Assembly (NCBI GenBank): GCA_023392595.1
Contig: JAEVYU010000004.1
Span: 17,648 to 81,647 of the forward strand
Length of the DNA: 64,000 nucleotides
Direction: 5' to 3'
From: Bacillota bacterium
GTDB lineage: Bacteria; Bacillota; UBA4882; UBA8346
The position numbers and the translations under genes were made by a program. This document shows positions 1 through 8,078 of this stretch, piece after piece; within the stretch, counting starts at the first letter, position 1; each line of letters begins with the position of its first letter. The notes below the pieces were generated by a model, which was not told the origin of the DNA, did not search any database, and saw nothing but the letters and a program-made list of their open reading frames with translations.

Positions 1-992
1 TCAATTTCACGAATGGTTTCCGTTTCAATATCGATTTTGTCATGGGTTAGTTCAATCAACCGGTAGGGGCAGGGATAGGTTACTAGGGACCCGGTTTCAA
101 TATCGTAAATCGCTTGATTGTTTTTTGTCTGCGTGATGGCTATGTCCTGGGCGTGAAAATGCCCTGTGAAAATAACTTTCATTCCCATATCGGCAAACTT
201 TGCGGCGATATTCTCCCAATCATCGACGACGTAGTTACTGAACAAAGTTTTTTCGGTACTGAAATGGGGAATTAATCCATGATGCATCATGCCAACAACC
301 ATGATCTTTTGTTCCTGAGCTGCCTTAAGTTGATCAAAAATCCAACTTAAGCGTTTGGCGTTCAAGCCGGACCCGGTAACCGGTATTCCCTTATTTTTAT
401 TATTGTCATAAGAACAGGAGTCAATAGCGAGTATCCAGAGGCCAGGAACGGGCTGAACAACATAGCTGAGGGAGTCTGGGTCCTGGGCTATGGCTTGATC
501 GTATCCGTAATCATGATATATTTCACGAAAATCATCCGGGGTTATCCCATCGACAGGGATGGCTTTATTGCTCTCGTATTGAACAGCCTTGGGGTTATTA
601 ATATCATGGTTTCCCGGAACAACGAATACCTGTTTTCCATCATCCCTAAGCTCTTTCAAACAAGCAGCCACTTGGGTATGGGATAACTTTTCGCCGTCTT
701 TGGTCAGATCACCGGTGACGAGGACGATTTGGGAATCGGTTTTTCTGATGCTTTCTACGGTTTTGCTGAGGATAGCCTTACTTTCCGCCAAAAGTTTCCG
801 GTCGTGGGCCAGGTAAGTATCAAATGCTTGGCCCTCTTTGACATACTCGGGTGCGAAATAGTGCGGATCGGAAAAAACCGCCAGTTTAACCTTTACTAAT
901 GGGTCGGCCCAGATAGGGGTCGAAAAAACGGCGACGAACATCATAATGAAGATTATGGACAAAATGAAAAGATTTCTGGCGCTTTTCAACAT
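1..992 (-). CDS. secreted calcineurin-like metallophosphoesterase (3' end outside window)
   Basis: About 330 codons are present and the C-terminus lies beyond the left edge. The protein opens with a hydrophobic signal segment (residues about 1-30). Metallophosphoesterase motifs follow in order: SDPHY for the first metal-binding Asp/His, LVTGDLTKDG, VPGNHD, and near the end MMHHG and FTGHFHAQD. These are the metal ligands of the calcineurin-like fold, so it is a metal-dependent phosphoesterase acting outside the cytoplasmic membrane; the substrate is not evident. The ATG at 992 was chosen because an AGGAGG ribosome site (complement of 1001-1006) lies 8 nt upstream and the signal peptide starts there. 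Confidence 0.85.
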   Translation of the reverse strand, partial: MLKSARNLFILSIIFIMMFVAVFSTPIWADPLVKVKLAVFSDPHYFAPEYVKEGQAFDTYLAHDRKLLAESKAILSKTVESIRKTDSQIVLVTGDLTKDGEKLSHTQVAACLKELRDDGKQVFVVPGNHDINNPKAVQYESNKAIPVDGITPDDFREIYHDYGYDQAIAQDPDSLSYVVQPVPGLWILAIDSCSYDNNKNKGIPVTGSGLNAKRLSWIFDQLKAAQEQKIMVVGMMHHGLIPHFSTEKTLFSNYVVDDWENIAAKFADMGMKVIFTGHFHAQDIAITQTKNNQAIYDIETGSLVTYPCPYRLIELTHDKIDIETETIREI

Positions 993-1042
993 GCAATTAG
1001 CCTCCTAGAAATTGAATCAGCCGGAACTTCATTCGGCATTTT

Positions 1043-1390
1043 TTACGTAAAGCAGAAATCTGCAATAGCGCGCACGTTTGTCCTTATCCAAGTGCGCCGA
1101 TATGGAGGCGGGAGGTTGGTCTGTCTCCAGTTAAGATTCTTTTCTTTCCTGTCATGGTAATTCCTCCATTTATTTTTGAAATCAAAGGATTTTCTCCAAC
1201 GAGGCCACCAATCATCTTCTATATTCATCACCCCTTTATGATTTAAATAAAAAGCCATCCATCCCCCAAAAAAAACTATGGCACAGATAGCGAACTCTGC
1301 GGTACCACCCAAATCGGCTAAACGACGAAATGCCGTAGCCCGCTTGTAATCATAAAATGATTCATGTCCGATTGATAACGTATTTATCAT
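1043..1390 (-). CDS. doubtful small membrane protein
   Basis: An open frame of 115 codons from an ATG at 1390 with a weak AAAGGA upstream. It encodes one convincing hydrophobic segment (AICAIVFFGGWMAFYL) followed by an acidic/aromatic stretch. Its last third is read out of frame through a remnant of trpS (1084-1155), so at best the N-terminal part is real and its original stop has been lost. No family is recognised. It may be the broken tail of a gene that once preceded trpS, or it may be spurious. Confidence 0.2.
   Translation of the reverse strand: MINTLSIGHESFYDYKRATAFRRLADLGGTAEFAICAIVFFGGWMAFYLNHKGVMNIEDDWWPRWRKSFDFKNKWRNYHDRKEKNLNWRQTNLPPPYRRTWIRTNVRAIADFCFT
1084..1155 (-). pseudogene. 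trpS: 5' fragment of tryptophanyl-tRNA synthetase gene (trpS)
   Basis: A short frame begins with a good ribosome site (GGAGGAATTACC) and ATG at 1155. It encodes 23 residues including KRILTGDRPTSRLHIG, which is the conserved N-terminus of bacterial TrpS (usually KRILTGDRPTGRLHLGH, containing the ATP-binding H-x-G-H region). It then hits TAA at 1084, and nothing resembling the rest of the ~330-residue enzyme follows. The HIGH-like motif has decayed to HIGA. This is a truncated copy left by a rearrangement, not a working synthetase. Confidence 0.7.
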
Positions 1391-1502
1391 GTTCCTTTCA
1401 TAAAATTTCGGCAATAAGTTTACGATAAATAGGAATTGAAAAATTTTCCTAAATTGTTTATAATCAGTAATAGCTAATGAATAAAAATTAGCTAAAGGTG
1501 GA

Positions 1503-2237
1503 GTGAGAATATTGGAAGTTACTTCTACTGAAATCCAAAATAATTTCGGCACATATTTAAAGTTGGCCCAGGTGGAGGAGGTCTTTGTAACCCGGAACGG
1601 GAAACGGATTGCGGTATTAAAATACTGGGATGAACCATGCGCTCATTTGATGAATGCCGCTGAAAGTAAGGTGCTATATCGAGAAGAGCATCCCCGGATA
1701 TCGGTGGAAGAATTTCTGAAACTATCCGATGCCAGTGAAAACCGCTACGAACTCATTGATGGAGAAATTTATCAATGGGCTTCCCCGTCCTATGAACATC
1801 AGCGGATTCTGGGCGAAATATTTAATCAGTTTTATCAATGTCTTCAAGGGAAAAAATGCAGACCGGTTATGGCTCCGTTTGATGTAATCTTGTTCAAAGA
1901 TGATATCCAAAACATTGTTCAACCCGATATCATCGTCATCTGCGATCCGGAAAAAATCGACGGCCAAGGGAAATATAACGGCATCCCGGAACTAGCCGTA
2001 GAAATTCTTTCAGAAACAACCCGTAACAAAGATATGCTCAAAAAACTCAATTTATTTATGTGTGGCGGAGTTAAGGAGTATTGGATTGTCAATCCTTGGA
2101 ACCGGGAAATCTATATTTATGCTTTTGAATCGGGTGAGATCCAAAATTACCGGGTTTTTAAGGGTCACGAACATGCAGGATCCGGGGTTCTCCAAGGTTT
2201 GAATGTCCCACTGGAAAAGGTATTCCTGACGGAGTAG
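1503..2237 (+). CDS. fusion of Phd/YefM-type antitoxin domain and Uma2-family (DUF820) nuclease domain
   Basis: Residues 1-50 (starting RILEVTSTEIQNNFGTYLKL) match the Phd/YefM antitoxin fold that binds operator DNA and toxins. Residues from about 65 onward match the Uma2/DUF820 family, a PD-(D/E)XK-like nuclease fold: RYELIDGEIY, then QPDIIVICDP, then PELAVEILSETTRNKDMLKKLNLF and EYWIVNP. The conserved P-D, E-x-L and K residues of the putative active site are all present. GTG at 1503 preserves the full Phd start and has AAAGG 4 nt upstream; a TTG at 1512 is an alternative. Uma2 genes are common in mobile or repeated DNA; a biological role is not established. The fusion of the two domains is unusual. 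Confidence 0.75.
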   Translation: MRILEVTSTEIQNNFGTYLKLAQVEEVFVTRNGKRIAVLKYWDEPCAHLMNAAESKVLYREEHPRISVEEFLKLSDASENRYELIDGEIYQWASPSYEHQRILGEIFNQFYQCLQGKKCRPVMAPFDVILFKDDIQNIVQPDIIVICDPEKIDGQGKYNGIPELAVEILSETTRNKDMLKKLNLFMCGGVKEYWIVNPWNREIYIYAFESGEIQNYRVFKGHEHAGSGVLQGLNVPLEKVFLTE

Positions 2238-2632
2238 GCAATTTATATAGGTCAAAATAAGTGTTTTGAATGCCTGCTAATGTTGAAAGCTGAAGTGAGA
2301 CCTCTCTCTAGCTCTCCCCGATTCGGGGGTTAGGCCGAAATAGGCATCATGGTCAATGATTTATTTCAATCTATGGGGAACGATATTTTAAAATCCTGAG
2401 AAACCCAGGTGAATTTGATAGGATTTAACGGGGTGAAGGAAATGATTGAAAAGTCTGGTGTGGATATTTTTCAGAGATTTTTTGGGGGAATTATAAGCTT
2501 ACCATCGATACTTTACAAGCTGAGGTCCCATATTTACTGTCGTACCATACATCCTGAACCGAAAGATTTCAGCGATTGTATTGAGTTAACAAATCGGCGG
2601 GAACCATAAAATCACCGGAAAGGATGAAAGGC
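2238..2632 (+). other. gap with no convincing gene
   Basis: About 395 bases between the Phd-Uma2 gene and the Nudix gene. A 66-codon frame from 2409 and short stretches in other frames look protein-like in patches but carry no recognisable motif and no good ribosome site. A GC-rich hairpin lies near 2318-2330 (CTCCCCGATTCGGGGG). This looks like decayed accessory DNA. Confidence 0.5.
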
Positions 2633-3058
2633 ATGCTAAAAGTCAATTTTTACGATTCAAATCATGTTTGTAACGATGATTGCAAATACGCTGTAATTGT
2701 ATCGCGCTATGATGGAATGTGGGTTTTTTGTAAGCACAAGGATAGGCTCACTTACGAGATTCCTGGAGGACACCGAGAAAAGAATGAACTCATCGAAGAA
2801 ACTGCCAAACGCGAACTCTTTGAGGAAACCGGGGCGACGGGGTTTAGACTGTCTCCGGTTTGTGCATATGCAGTTGATTCGGACGGCAAGGAATCTTTCG
2901 GAATGCTTTATTATGCAGAAATAAGGACTTTGGGTAAATTACCGGATTTGGAGATTGAAGAAATCGAATTTTTTTCTGAAATACCAGAAAATCAGCTTAC
3001 ATATCCGTTAATTCAGCCTAAACTATTTGCAAAAGTTAAAGAATATCTGGAGGAATAG
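2633..3058 (+). CDS. Nudix hydrolase
   Basis: A 141-residue protein with a complete Nudix box: GGHREKNELIEETAKRELFEETGA fits G-x5-E-x7-R-E-U-x-E-E-x-G-U (residues about 45-68). The three Glu residues of REx2EE bind Mg2+ for cleavage of a nucleoside diphosphate linked to another group. The substrate cannot be read from sequence. The second ATG (2633) was preferred because GGAAAGG lies 9 nt upstream, whereas the first ATG (2624) abuts it. The stop is 3 nt before the ANT(6)-like gene, so the two form an operon, and Nudix/nucleotidyltransferase pairs of this kind travel together in Firmicutes. Confidence 0.85.
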   Translation: MLKVNFYDSNHVCNDDCKYAVIVSRYDGMWVFCKHKDRLTYEIPGGHREKNELIEETAKRELFEETGATGFRLSPVCAYAVDSDGKESFGMLYYAEIRTLGKLPDLEIEEIEFFSEIPENQLTYPLIQPKLFAKVKEYLEE

Positions 3059-3061
3059 TTC

Positions 3062-3913
3062 ATGCGAACTGAAAATCAAGTTTTGGCCCAGTTGCTGGAT
3101 TTTGCAAACAATGAAGATAAGGTAAGAGCGGTTTTATGGAACGGTTCGCGGGTGAATCCCAATGTGAAGAAAGATATTTTTTGCGACTATGATGTGGTTT
3201 TTTCAGTCGTCGATCCGGGTTACTATCTGGAAAACCAGGATTGGATTTCCAGATTTGGAGATTTGATCATCATGCAGCAAAATGATTGCATGGTCGGCGG
3301 TAAGAGTGCCTATATTTTTTTGATGCAATTTACTGATGGCGTGCGAATCGATTTGTCTTTTCATTCTATTGAGGCCATCACCGAGAGCGTTCGACGCGAT
3401 AGTCTAACCGAGGTTTTGCTGGACAAAGACAAACGTATTCCCTTGCTTGACGCTCCGAATGAATCAATTTATTATGTTAAAAAGCCTAGTGGGCAGGAGT
3501 TCGCCAAGGTTATGAATAACGCCTGGTGGATTCAAACTTATGTGGCCAAAGGTATTTGGCGGGGTGAATTGCCGCTTGTCAGACAGATGTTTGACGGGAT
3601 CCTGATGGATTGCCTGATTAAGCTTTTGTCATGGCAGGTGGGTTTAGAGAAAGACTGGCAGGTGAATGTGGGTAAGTGCGGCCGATGGCTTAAAAAATAT
3701 TTGCCCTCCGATATTTATGGGGAATTCGTTACAATTTACCCCGGAACGGGTGATGAAGGAATCTGGCAAGCTTTGGCGGCTTACGGTAAATTCGTCCGTA
3801 AAATAGGCGTAAAAGTGGCCGAAGGGTTAGGGTATGTTTATCCGATGCAGGATGATATCAATGTCACTGAATACTTGCAAAAGATTCACCGGTTACCAAA
3901 AGATCTGAAATGA
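3062..3913 (+). CDS. aminoglycoside 6-adenylyltransferase family protein (ANT(6)/AadE-like)
   Basis: 283 residues, the usual family length. The start resembles ANT(6)-Ia (MRTE..., then LWNGSRVNPNVKKD and DYDVVF). G-S-R followed by D-Y-D is the nucleotidyltransferase active site that binds Mg-ATP, and the later LMQFTDGVRIDLSFH supplies the third acidic residue. The enzyme family adenylylates streptomycin at the 6 position. Resistance activity here is plausible but unproven, since many chromosomal homologues have other or no known substrates. It follows the Nudix gene by 3 nt and precedes decayed genes, so it sits in an accessory patch. Confidence 0.85.
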   Translation: MRTENQVLAQLLDFANNEDKVRAVLWNGSRVNPNVKKDIFCDYDVVFSVVDPGYYLENQDWISRFGDLIIMQQNDCMVGGKSAYIFLMQFTDGVRIDLSFHSIEAITESVRRDSLTEVLLDKDKRIPLLDAPNESIYYVKKPSGQEFAKVMNNAWWIQTYVAKGIWRGELPLVRQMFDGILMDCLIKLLSWQVGLEKDWQVNVGKCGRWLKKYLPSDIYGEFVTIYPGTGDEGIWQALAAYGKFVRKIGVKVAEGLGYVYPMQDDINVTEYLQKIHRLPKDLK

Positions 3914-3947
3914 TTTCAATGAATGTTTCGTGGCTGATTTTTGATGA

Positions 3948-4061
3948 AAGGGGTGTGATTTTTTCAACCGTGAAAAAATTGATTCTGCCGGGTTGGAAAG
4001 TGTTAATGACTTTACGGAAATAGCAGAAATACTTCAAAAACCGGGAGAGAGCTACGAATGA
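3948..4061 (+). pseudogene. C-terminal remnant of an unidentified (possibly MerR-type) protein
   Basis: An open stretch ending in SYE-stop reads DFFNREKIDSAGLESV, then NDFTEIAEILQKPGESYE. Its stop overlaps the next start as ATGA, the signature of translational coupling, so this is the 3' end of a former upstream gene in an operon. Upstream the frame is closed by a stop at 3945 and no head is present. The tail resembles ends of MerR-type regulators that precede DUF3795 genes, but this assignment is from memory and weak. Confidence 0.3.
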
Positions 4062-4355
4062 CAATTGAAGAAATTGCTGAAAGCATCGGCTACTGCGGTT
4101 TGGTATGCAAGATGTGTAAACTTTGCGACGGTTGTAAAATCTGGGAAGAACTGCTGCGCGAAACAATTATCGGCAGAAGGGAATATATAAAGAGAAATGC
4201 CGATCAGGGGATCCAATATCATAAAGATAATGGCTTAAACTGGCGATTATGATGGATTCCAAAGCGAGCAGGAAGTTTTGTTGATGCTCAGAACCGGAAA
4301 AAAGTTAGGGAATGATTCTTTAATAGTTTGTTTTTTGAGCAAATTTTACGGATAA
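4058..4355 (+). pseudogene. broken DUF3795-like Cys-rich protein gene
   Basis: The first frame (4058-4252) encodes MTIEEIAESIGYCGLVCK then CKLCDGCK, the N-terminal Cys-rich signature of DUF3795 proteins. It then jumps directly to C-terminal family sequence (EYIKRNADQGIQYHKDNGLN), missing roughly 40-50 middle residues. At about 4245 the reading shifts by one base and continues in another frame as DYDGFQSEQEVLLMLRTGKK, which looks like the proper family C-terminus, ending at 4355. An internal deletion and a frameshift together make this a decayed gene. Confidence 0.55.
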
Positions 4356-4363
4356 TTTTAGAT

Positions 4364-4389
4364 TGCGGTTTGCCGCAATATGTTATAAT
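4364..4389 (+). promoter_or_regulatory. possible promoter with inverted repeat for the sugar kinase gene
   Basis: A TATAAT hexamer at 4384-4389 lies 80 nt before the kinase start. Just upstream is a small perfect inverted repeat, TGCGG-TTTG-CCGCA (4364-4377). The -35 region is weak (GATTGC or TTGCGG), as expected of an activated or regulated promoter. The repeat could be an operator; no regulator is adjacent. Confidence 0.3.
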
Positions 4390-4469
4390 ACGTTCATATA
4401 TGCTGAATTTGGCAGGCAACATGATCTCAAGAGTCAGTAAAATCAACTTCAGTGAGGAGAAAAGACAGG

Positions 4470-5519
4470 ATGTTTTTTGACACCGCGAATGTTCAATCGT
4501 TGAATTCCAAAGAATTTGCAGTCATGGGACTGGGAGAAGTACTGCTGCGTTTGTCGCCGCCCAACAAAGAACGGATCCTGGCCGGTGAAACTTTTGAGAA
4601 AAAAGCCGGCGGTTCGGAGTTGAATGTAGTGTCGGGGATATCCCTGCTGGGACTGCGCACCGGGATTATCACCAAACTGCCGGAAAACGAGATCGGCAAA
4701 TACATCAACAACAAAATTCGCTTTAGCGGCGTTAGTGATGATTATATTATCGATGATAACCGGAAAGAGGCCCGGCTGGGGATTTATTATTATGAAAGCG
4801 GCGCCGCGCCCCGGAAGCCTTCGGTGGTCTATGACCGGGCCAACTCTTCCTTTACCTCCCTGCAACTGGAGGAAATCCCGGCGGAAGTCTACGGAAAAAC
4901 CTCGATCTTTCACGTAAGCGGTATTACCCTGGCTTTGAGCAAACATGTCCGGGAAACCGCCCTGACCATGATCAAGAAATTTAAAGCCCAGGGCAGTTTG
5001 ATCTCGTTTGACGTCAATTTCCGGGCCTCCCTCTGGAGCGAGGAGGAAGCCCGAAAGGAAATCCTTCAGATACTCCCGGAGATCGATATTTTGTTCATTT
5101 CTGAGGAAACTTCCAGAAAGATGTTTCAAAAACAGGGCAGCTTGGAAGAGATTATGCGCAGTTATGCCCATGATTACGGTTGCCGGCTGGTGGCCACCAC
5201 CCAGCGGCAGGTTTTAAGCCCGGCCAAGCATACCTGGAATTCCTTAATCTACTGTAAGGCTGAGAATCGGTTCTATCAGGAGGAACCCTACCGGGAAATC
5301 GAAGTGGTGGACCGGATCGGCAGCGGCGATGCCTATTTGGCCGGGGTTCTATTCGGGTTGTTGAAATTCAACAACGTCCAATCGGCGCTGGAGTTCGGCA
5401 ACGCCATGGCAGCCATCAAAAATACCATTGCCGGCGATATGCCGGTCAGTGATTTCCAGGAGATTCAAAGGTTCATCCGGGATCACCAATCCAAAGAAAC
5501 CAGCGAGTTGAACCGCTGA
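4470..5519 (+). CDS. kdgK: PfkB-family sugar kinase, probably 2-keto-3-deoxygluconate kinase
   Basis: 349 residues, slightly longer than usual KdgK. N-terminal VMGLGEVLLRLSPP and AGGSELNVVSGISLLGLRTG match the substrate-binding start of the PfkB/ribokinase fold. The C-terminal signature DRIGSGDAYLAGVLFG carries the catalytic Asp of G-x-G-D and the anion hole. The nearest recognisable type is KDG kinase, which converts 2-keto-3-deoxygluconate to KDPG in uronate/aldonate breakdown; other 2-keto sugars remain possible. ATG 4470 is preferred over an upstream GTG at 4452 because GAGGAG sits 10 nt ahead of it. It stands alone; no KDPG aldolase is adjacent. Confidence 0.75.
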   Translation: MFFDTANVQSLNSKEFAVMGLGEVLLRLSPPNKERILAGETFEKKAGGSELNVVSGISLLGLRTGIITKLPENEIGKYINNKIRFSGVSDDYIIDDNRKEARLGIYYYESGAAPRKPSVVYDRANSSFTSLQLEEIPAEVYGKTSIFHVSGITLALSKHVRETALTMIKKFKAQGSLISFDVNFRASLWSEEEARKEILQILPEIDILFISEETSRKMFQKQGSLEEIMRSYAHDYGCRLVATTQRQVLSPAKHTWNSLIYCKAENRFYQEEPYREIEVVDRIGSGDAYLAGVLFGLLKFNNVQSALEFGNAMAAIKNTIAGDMPVSDFQEIQRFIRDHQSKETSELNR

Positions 5520-5871
5520 ATGAAGTAAGCTGGCTGCATTGTAGTTATGCATTTAATAAGTTGTTTAAGATAGTGGTATCCCGATTTTACAAAAATCCAG
5601 TTGACAACGTGATGGGGCAGAGATATAGTGAAATAGAAAGAAAAACATTGATTACCAGAGGCGGGTGAAGGCAATGGACGGAGACCCTAGTAATTGGAGA
5701 ATTATTGGGTTGTATGGCTTTAAATGGTTTCTGAGCGTTCCATTGCCTGAGACTGCCATCCGGATTTAACTTCTGGATAATTCGGTATTATGCTTTTGGC
5801 GCCTCTCCCGATGGAATCTCAAATAAAATTTCTGGTTTAGAAACATTCTAATTGGGAAGGGAGAGTTTGCC
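5520..5871 (+). other. gap, no gene recognised
   Basis: 352 bases between the sugar kinase and corA. A 31-codon frame at about 5674 has no support beyond a weak ribosome site. I looked for an M-box magnesium riboswitch before corA and could not recognise its conserved segments. Confidence 0.5.
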
Positions 5872-6858
5872 GTGCTCCGCACTTATCTTACTATCGAAGA
5901 CAGATTGACTACTCTTGAAAATCTCTCCGAAAAAGGTATTTGGATTAACTTAATCAATCCTCCCGAAACTGAGCTCACAAAAGTCGCGGTTTCGGGAGGA
6001 ATTAATCCCGATTTATTGCGGGTGGCCCTTGATGCTGAAGAGCGTTCCCGGATTGAGGTTGATGAAGGACAACTGCTCATTTTGATCAATGTGCCCATCG
6101 CCGAAGGTGATAACGGTACTTTGCTATATGATACCATTCCGCTGGGGATTGTTGTCGCTGAAAACTGCATTGTCACGGTATGCCTAAAAGAGAATCCTAT
6201 TGTTACCGAATTCGAGTACGGTAAAAATAGGGCTTTTTATACTTTTAAAAAAACCCGGTTTGTGCTGCAGATACTCTTCAAGACAGCCACTTACTATCTG
6301 CGGTATCTGCAACAGATCGATAAAAAGTCTAACGAAATTGAGAATCAATTGCACGGTTCAATGAAAAACGAACAACTGATTAAACTCCTAAACTTGGAAA
6401 AAAGTTTGACCTATTTTATAACTTCGTTGCGGGCCAATGAGATTGTAATGGAGAAGCTTTTAAGACTGCAGCTTAAATCACCGACAGCCAATGTGGACCC
6501 GGATACTGCGATGACCACTCAAATATTGAAGATGTATCCTGAAGATGAAGAGTTGCTCGAAGATGTCATTACTGAAAACAAACAGGCGATTGAAATGAGT
6601 CAAACATACAGTACCATTTTAAGCGGGCTCATGGATGCGTTTGCTTCGATTGTTTCGAATAATTTGAACATCATCATGAAGTTTTTGACCTCGGTTACCA
6701 TCATAATGGCCCTTCCTACCATGGTGGCCAGTTTTTATGGGATGAATGTAGCCGTGCCGTTTCAAAATGCGCCCCATGCGTTTGCCATTGCGATTATTAT
6801 TTCTTTTGTTTTGTCAGTGGTCGGAGTGCTCTTGCTTCGGTGGAAAAATATGTTTTGA
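5872..6858 (+). CDS. corA: CorA-family magnesium/divalent cation transporter
   Basis: 328 residues. The protein has the CorA plan: a soluble cytoplasmic N-terminal domain, a long helix (about 150-270), then two C-terminal transmembrane helices with the YGMN selectivity motif at the end of TM1 (MVASFYGMNVAVPF), and a basic tail LRWKNMF. CorA forms a pentameric channel for Mg2+ (also Co2+/Ni2+) in the cytoplasmic membrane. The start is GTG at 5872 with AAGGGAG 8-9 nt upstream. It is monocistronic by spacing. Confidence 0.92.
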   Translation: MLRTYLTIEDRLTTLENLSEKGIWINLINPPETELTKVAVSGGINPDLLRVALDAEERSRIEVDEGQLLILINVPIAEGDNGTLLYDTIPLGIVVAENCIVTVCLKENPIVTEFEYGKNRAFYTFKKTRFVLQILFKTATYYLRYLQQIDKKSNEIENQLHGSMKNEQLIKLLNLEKSLTYFITSLRANEIVMEKLLRLQLKSPTANVDPDTAMTTQILKMYPEDEELLEDVITENKQAIEMSQTYSTILSGLMDAFASIVSNNLNIIMKFLTSVTIIMALPTMVASFYGMNVAVPFQNAPHAFAIAIIISFVLSVVGVLLLRWKNMF

Positions 6859-6900
6859 AGAAGAAAATGGAAGATGAAGCAAAGAATTTCATGTTAGGAA

Positions 6901-6930
6901 TTCACCCGCTCCTATATTCAATGGTATAAT
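6901..6930 (+). promoter_or_regulatory. probable promoter of uppP
   Basis: TATAAT at 6925-6930 with a weak -35 TTCACC at 6901-6906 and an 18-nt spacer, 69 nt ahead of the uppP start. Confidence 0.4.
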
Positions 6931-6998
6931 ATTTACGGCGTGATTTGGTTTGATAAAATAAAATGCTGTAACCGAAGAATCAATAAGGCGGGTATAGA

Positions 6999-7799
6999 AT
7001 GAACGATATCATGAAAGCAATAATTTTAGGTGTTGTGGAAGGATTGACTGAATTTTTGCCTGTTTCTTCCACGGGTCATTTGATCATCGCCAATGAATTC
7101 GTTAATTTCAGAGGCGACTTTGCCAAGATGTTCGATGTTGTCATCCAGTTAGGAGCGATACTTTCGGTTGTGGTCTATTTTTGGGATAAGCTTTTTCCAT
7201 TTGGCCGGAATAAGAAGGCCTCAGAAAAATTTGAAACCTGGAACATCTGGAAGAAAACTATAGTGGGCGTGGTTCCGGCCTTGGTAATGGGCGCGCTAGT
7301 CGGCAAGCATATTGAAGAAAATCTTTTTAATCCTGTGACCGTTGCGGTGGCATTATTGGTGGGCGGTATCGTTTTAATAGGTATTGAACACAGGAGACCC
7401 CGAAACAAAATAAATTCCATCATGCAATTATCCTATCCGACGGTGATTTTAATCGGACTTATTCAATGTTTGGCGATGATACCCGGGACTTCCAGGTCTG
7501 CTGCAACGATAATCGGAGCGATGCTTCTCGGTGCGTCACGTGTTGTGGCTGCGGAGTTTTCCTTTTTCCTGGCGATCCCCACTTTGTTTGCGGCAACCGC
7601 CTATTATCTGCTAAAGACCGGGGTCTTACTTTCTATGGCTCAAGTACAGGTGCTCGTGGTTGGTTTTATTGTATCGTTTTTGGTGGCGTGGATCGTTATT
7701 GCCGGATTTATGAAATTCATTACTAAAAATGATTTTAAGTTTTTCGGCTATTACCGGATCGTTTTGGGTATGGTCATTTTGATCTATTTTCTTGCATGA
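6999..7799 (+). CDS. uppP: undecaprenyl-diphosphatase
   Basis: 266 residues, typical length. The first signature GVVEGLTEFLPVSSTGHLI (residues about 10-28) holds the catalytic Glu and Ser/His. The second, PGTSRSAATI (about 163-172), holds the Arg. Multiple transmembrane helices follow. The enzyme dephosphorylates undecaprenyl pyrophosphate so the lipid carrier can be reused for peptidoglycan synthesis; overproduction gives bacitracin resistance in known cases. AGGCGGG lies 6 nt before the ATG. Stand-alone gene. Confidence 0.96.
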   Translation: MNDIMKAIILGVVEGLTEFLPVSSTGHLIIANEFVNFRGDFAKMFDVVIQLGAILSVVVYFWDKLFPFGRNKKASEKFETWNIWKKTIVGVVPALVMGALVGKHIEENLFNPVTVAVALLVGGIVLIGIEHRRPRNKINSIMQLSYPTVILIGLIQCLAMIPGTSRSAATIIGAMLLGASRVVAAEFSFFLAIPTLFAATAYYLLKTGVLLSMAQVQVLVVGFIVSFLVAWIVIAGFMKFITKNDFKFFGYYRIVLGMVILIYFLA

Positions 7800-8078
7800 T
7801 GTTAATGGTCCATGAGAAAATGGAATTTGGCGGTTGCGGTTATGGACGAATGTAACATAAAAAACACCAAATCTTTTAAGCGGTTTCAAATCTGTAATCA
7901 ATTTTTTTTAGATTTTTTTCCGCTTTCAGGAGCGATTCCCGTTTGGCTGCGGCTTTGGCAGCAACTATCTTGTCGGCGCGGTATGCACCATAAAAAAATA
8001 ATCTAAAAACGACGATATCAAATCATATTATTGGGAAGATTACAACTCTAGTTGTTGGTATTTTTGGATTGGTTGGGA

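Noticed and set aside
1043..1552. 169-codon minus-strand frame
   Set aside because: The 5' part overlaps the start of the Phd-Uma2 gene on the other strand and the 3' part runs out of frame through the trpS fragment; only a shorter form is kept, at low confidence.
2409..2609. 66-codon frame before the Nudix gene
   Set aside because: No motif, no good ribosome site, and protein-like patches are spread over other frames, so it is more likely decayed sequence.
4449..5171. 240-codon minus-strand frame opposite the sugar kinase
   Set aside because: Shadow of a strongly biased coding strand; the kinase motifs on the plus strand are unambiguous.
5520..5871. Possible M-box (magnesium) riboswitch before corA
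   Set aside because: The conserved M-box segments could not be recognised and no convincing terminator/antiterminator is present.
7812..8006. 64-codon frame after uppP
   Set aside because: Low-complexity translation, no ribosome site, no family resemblance.
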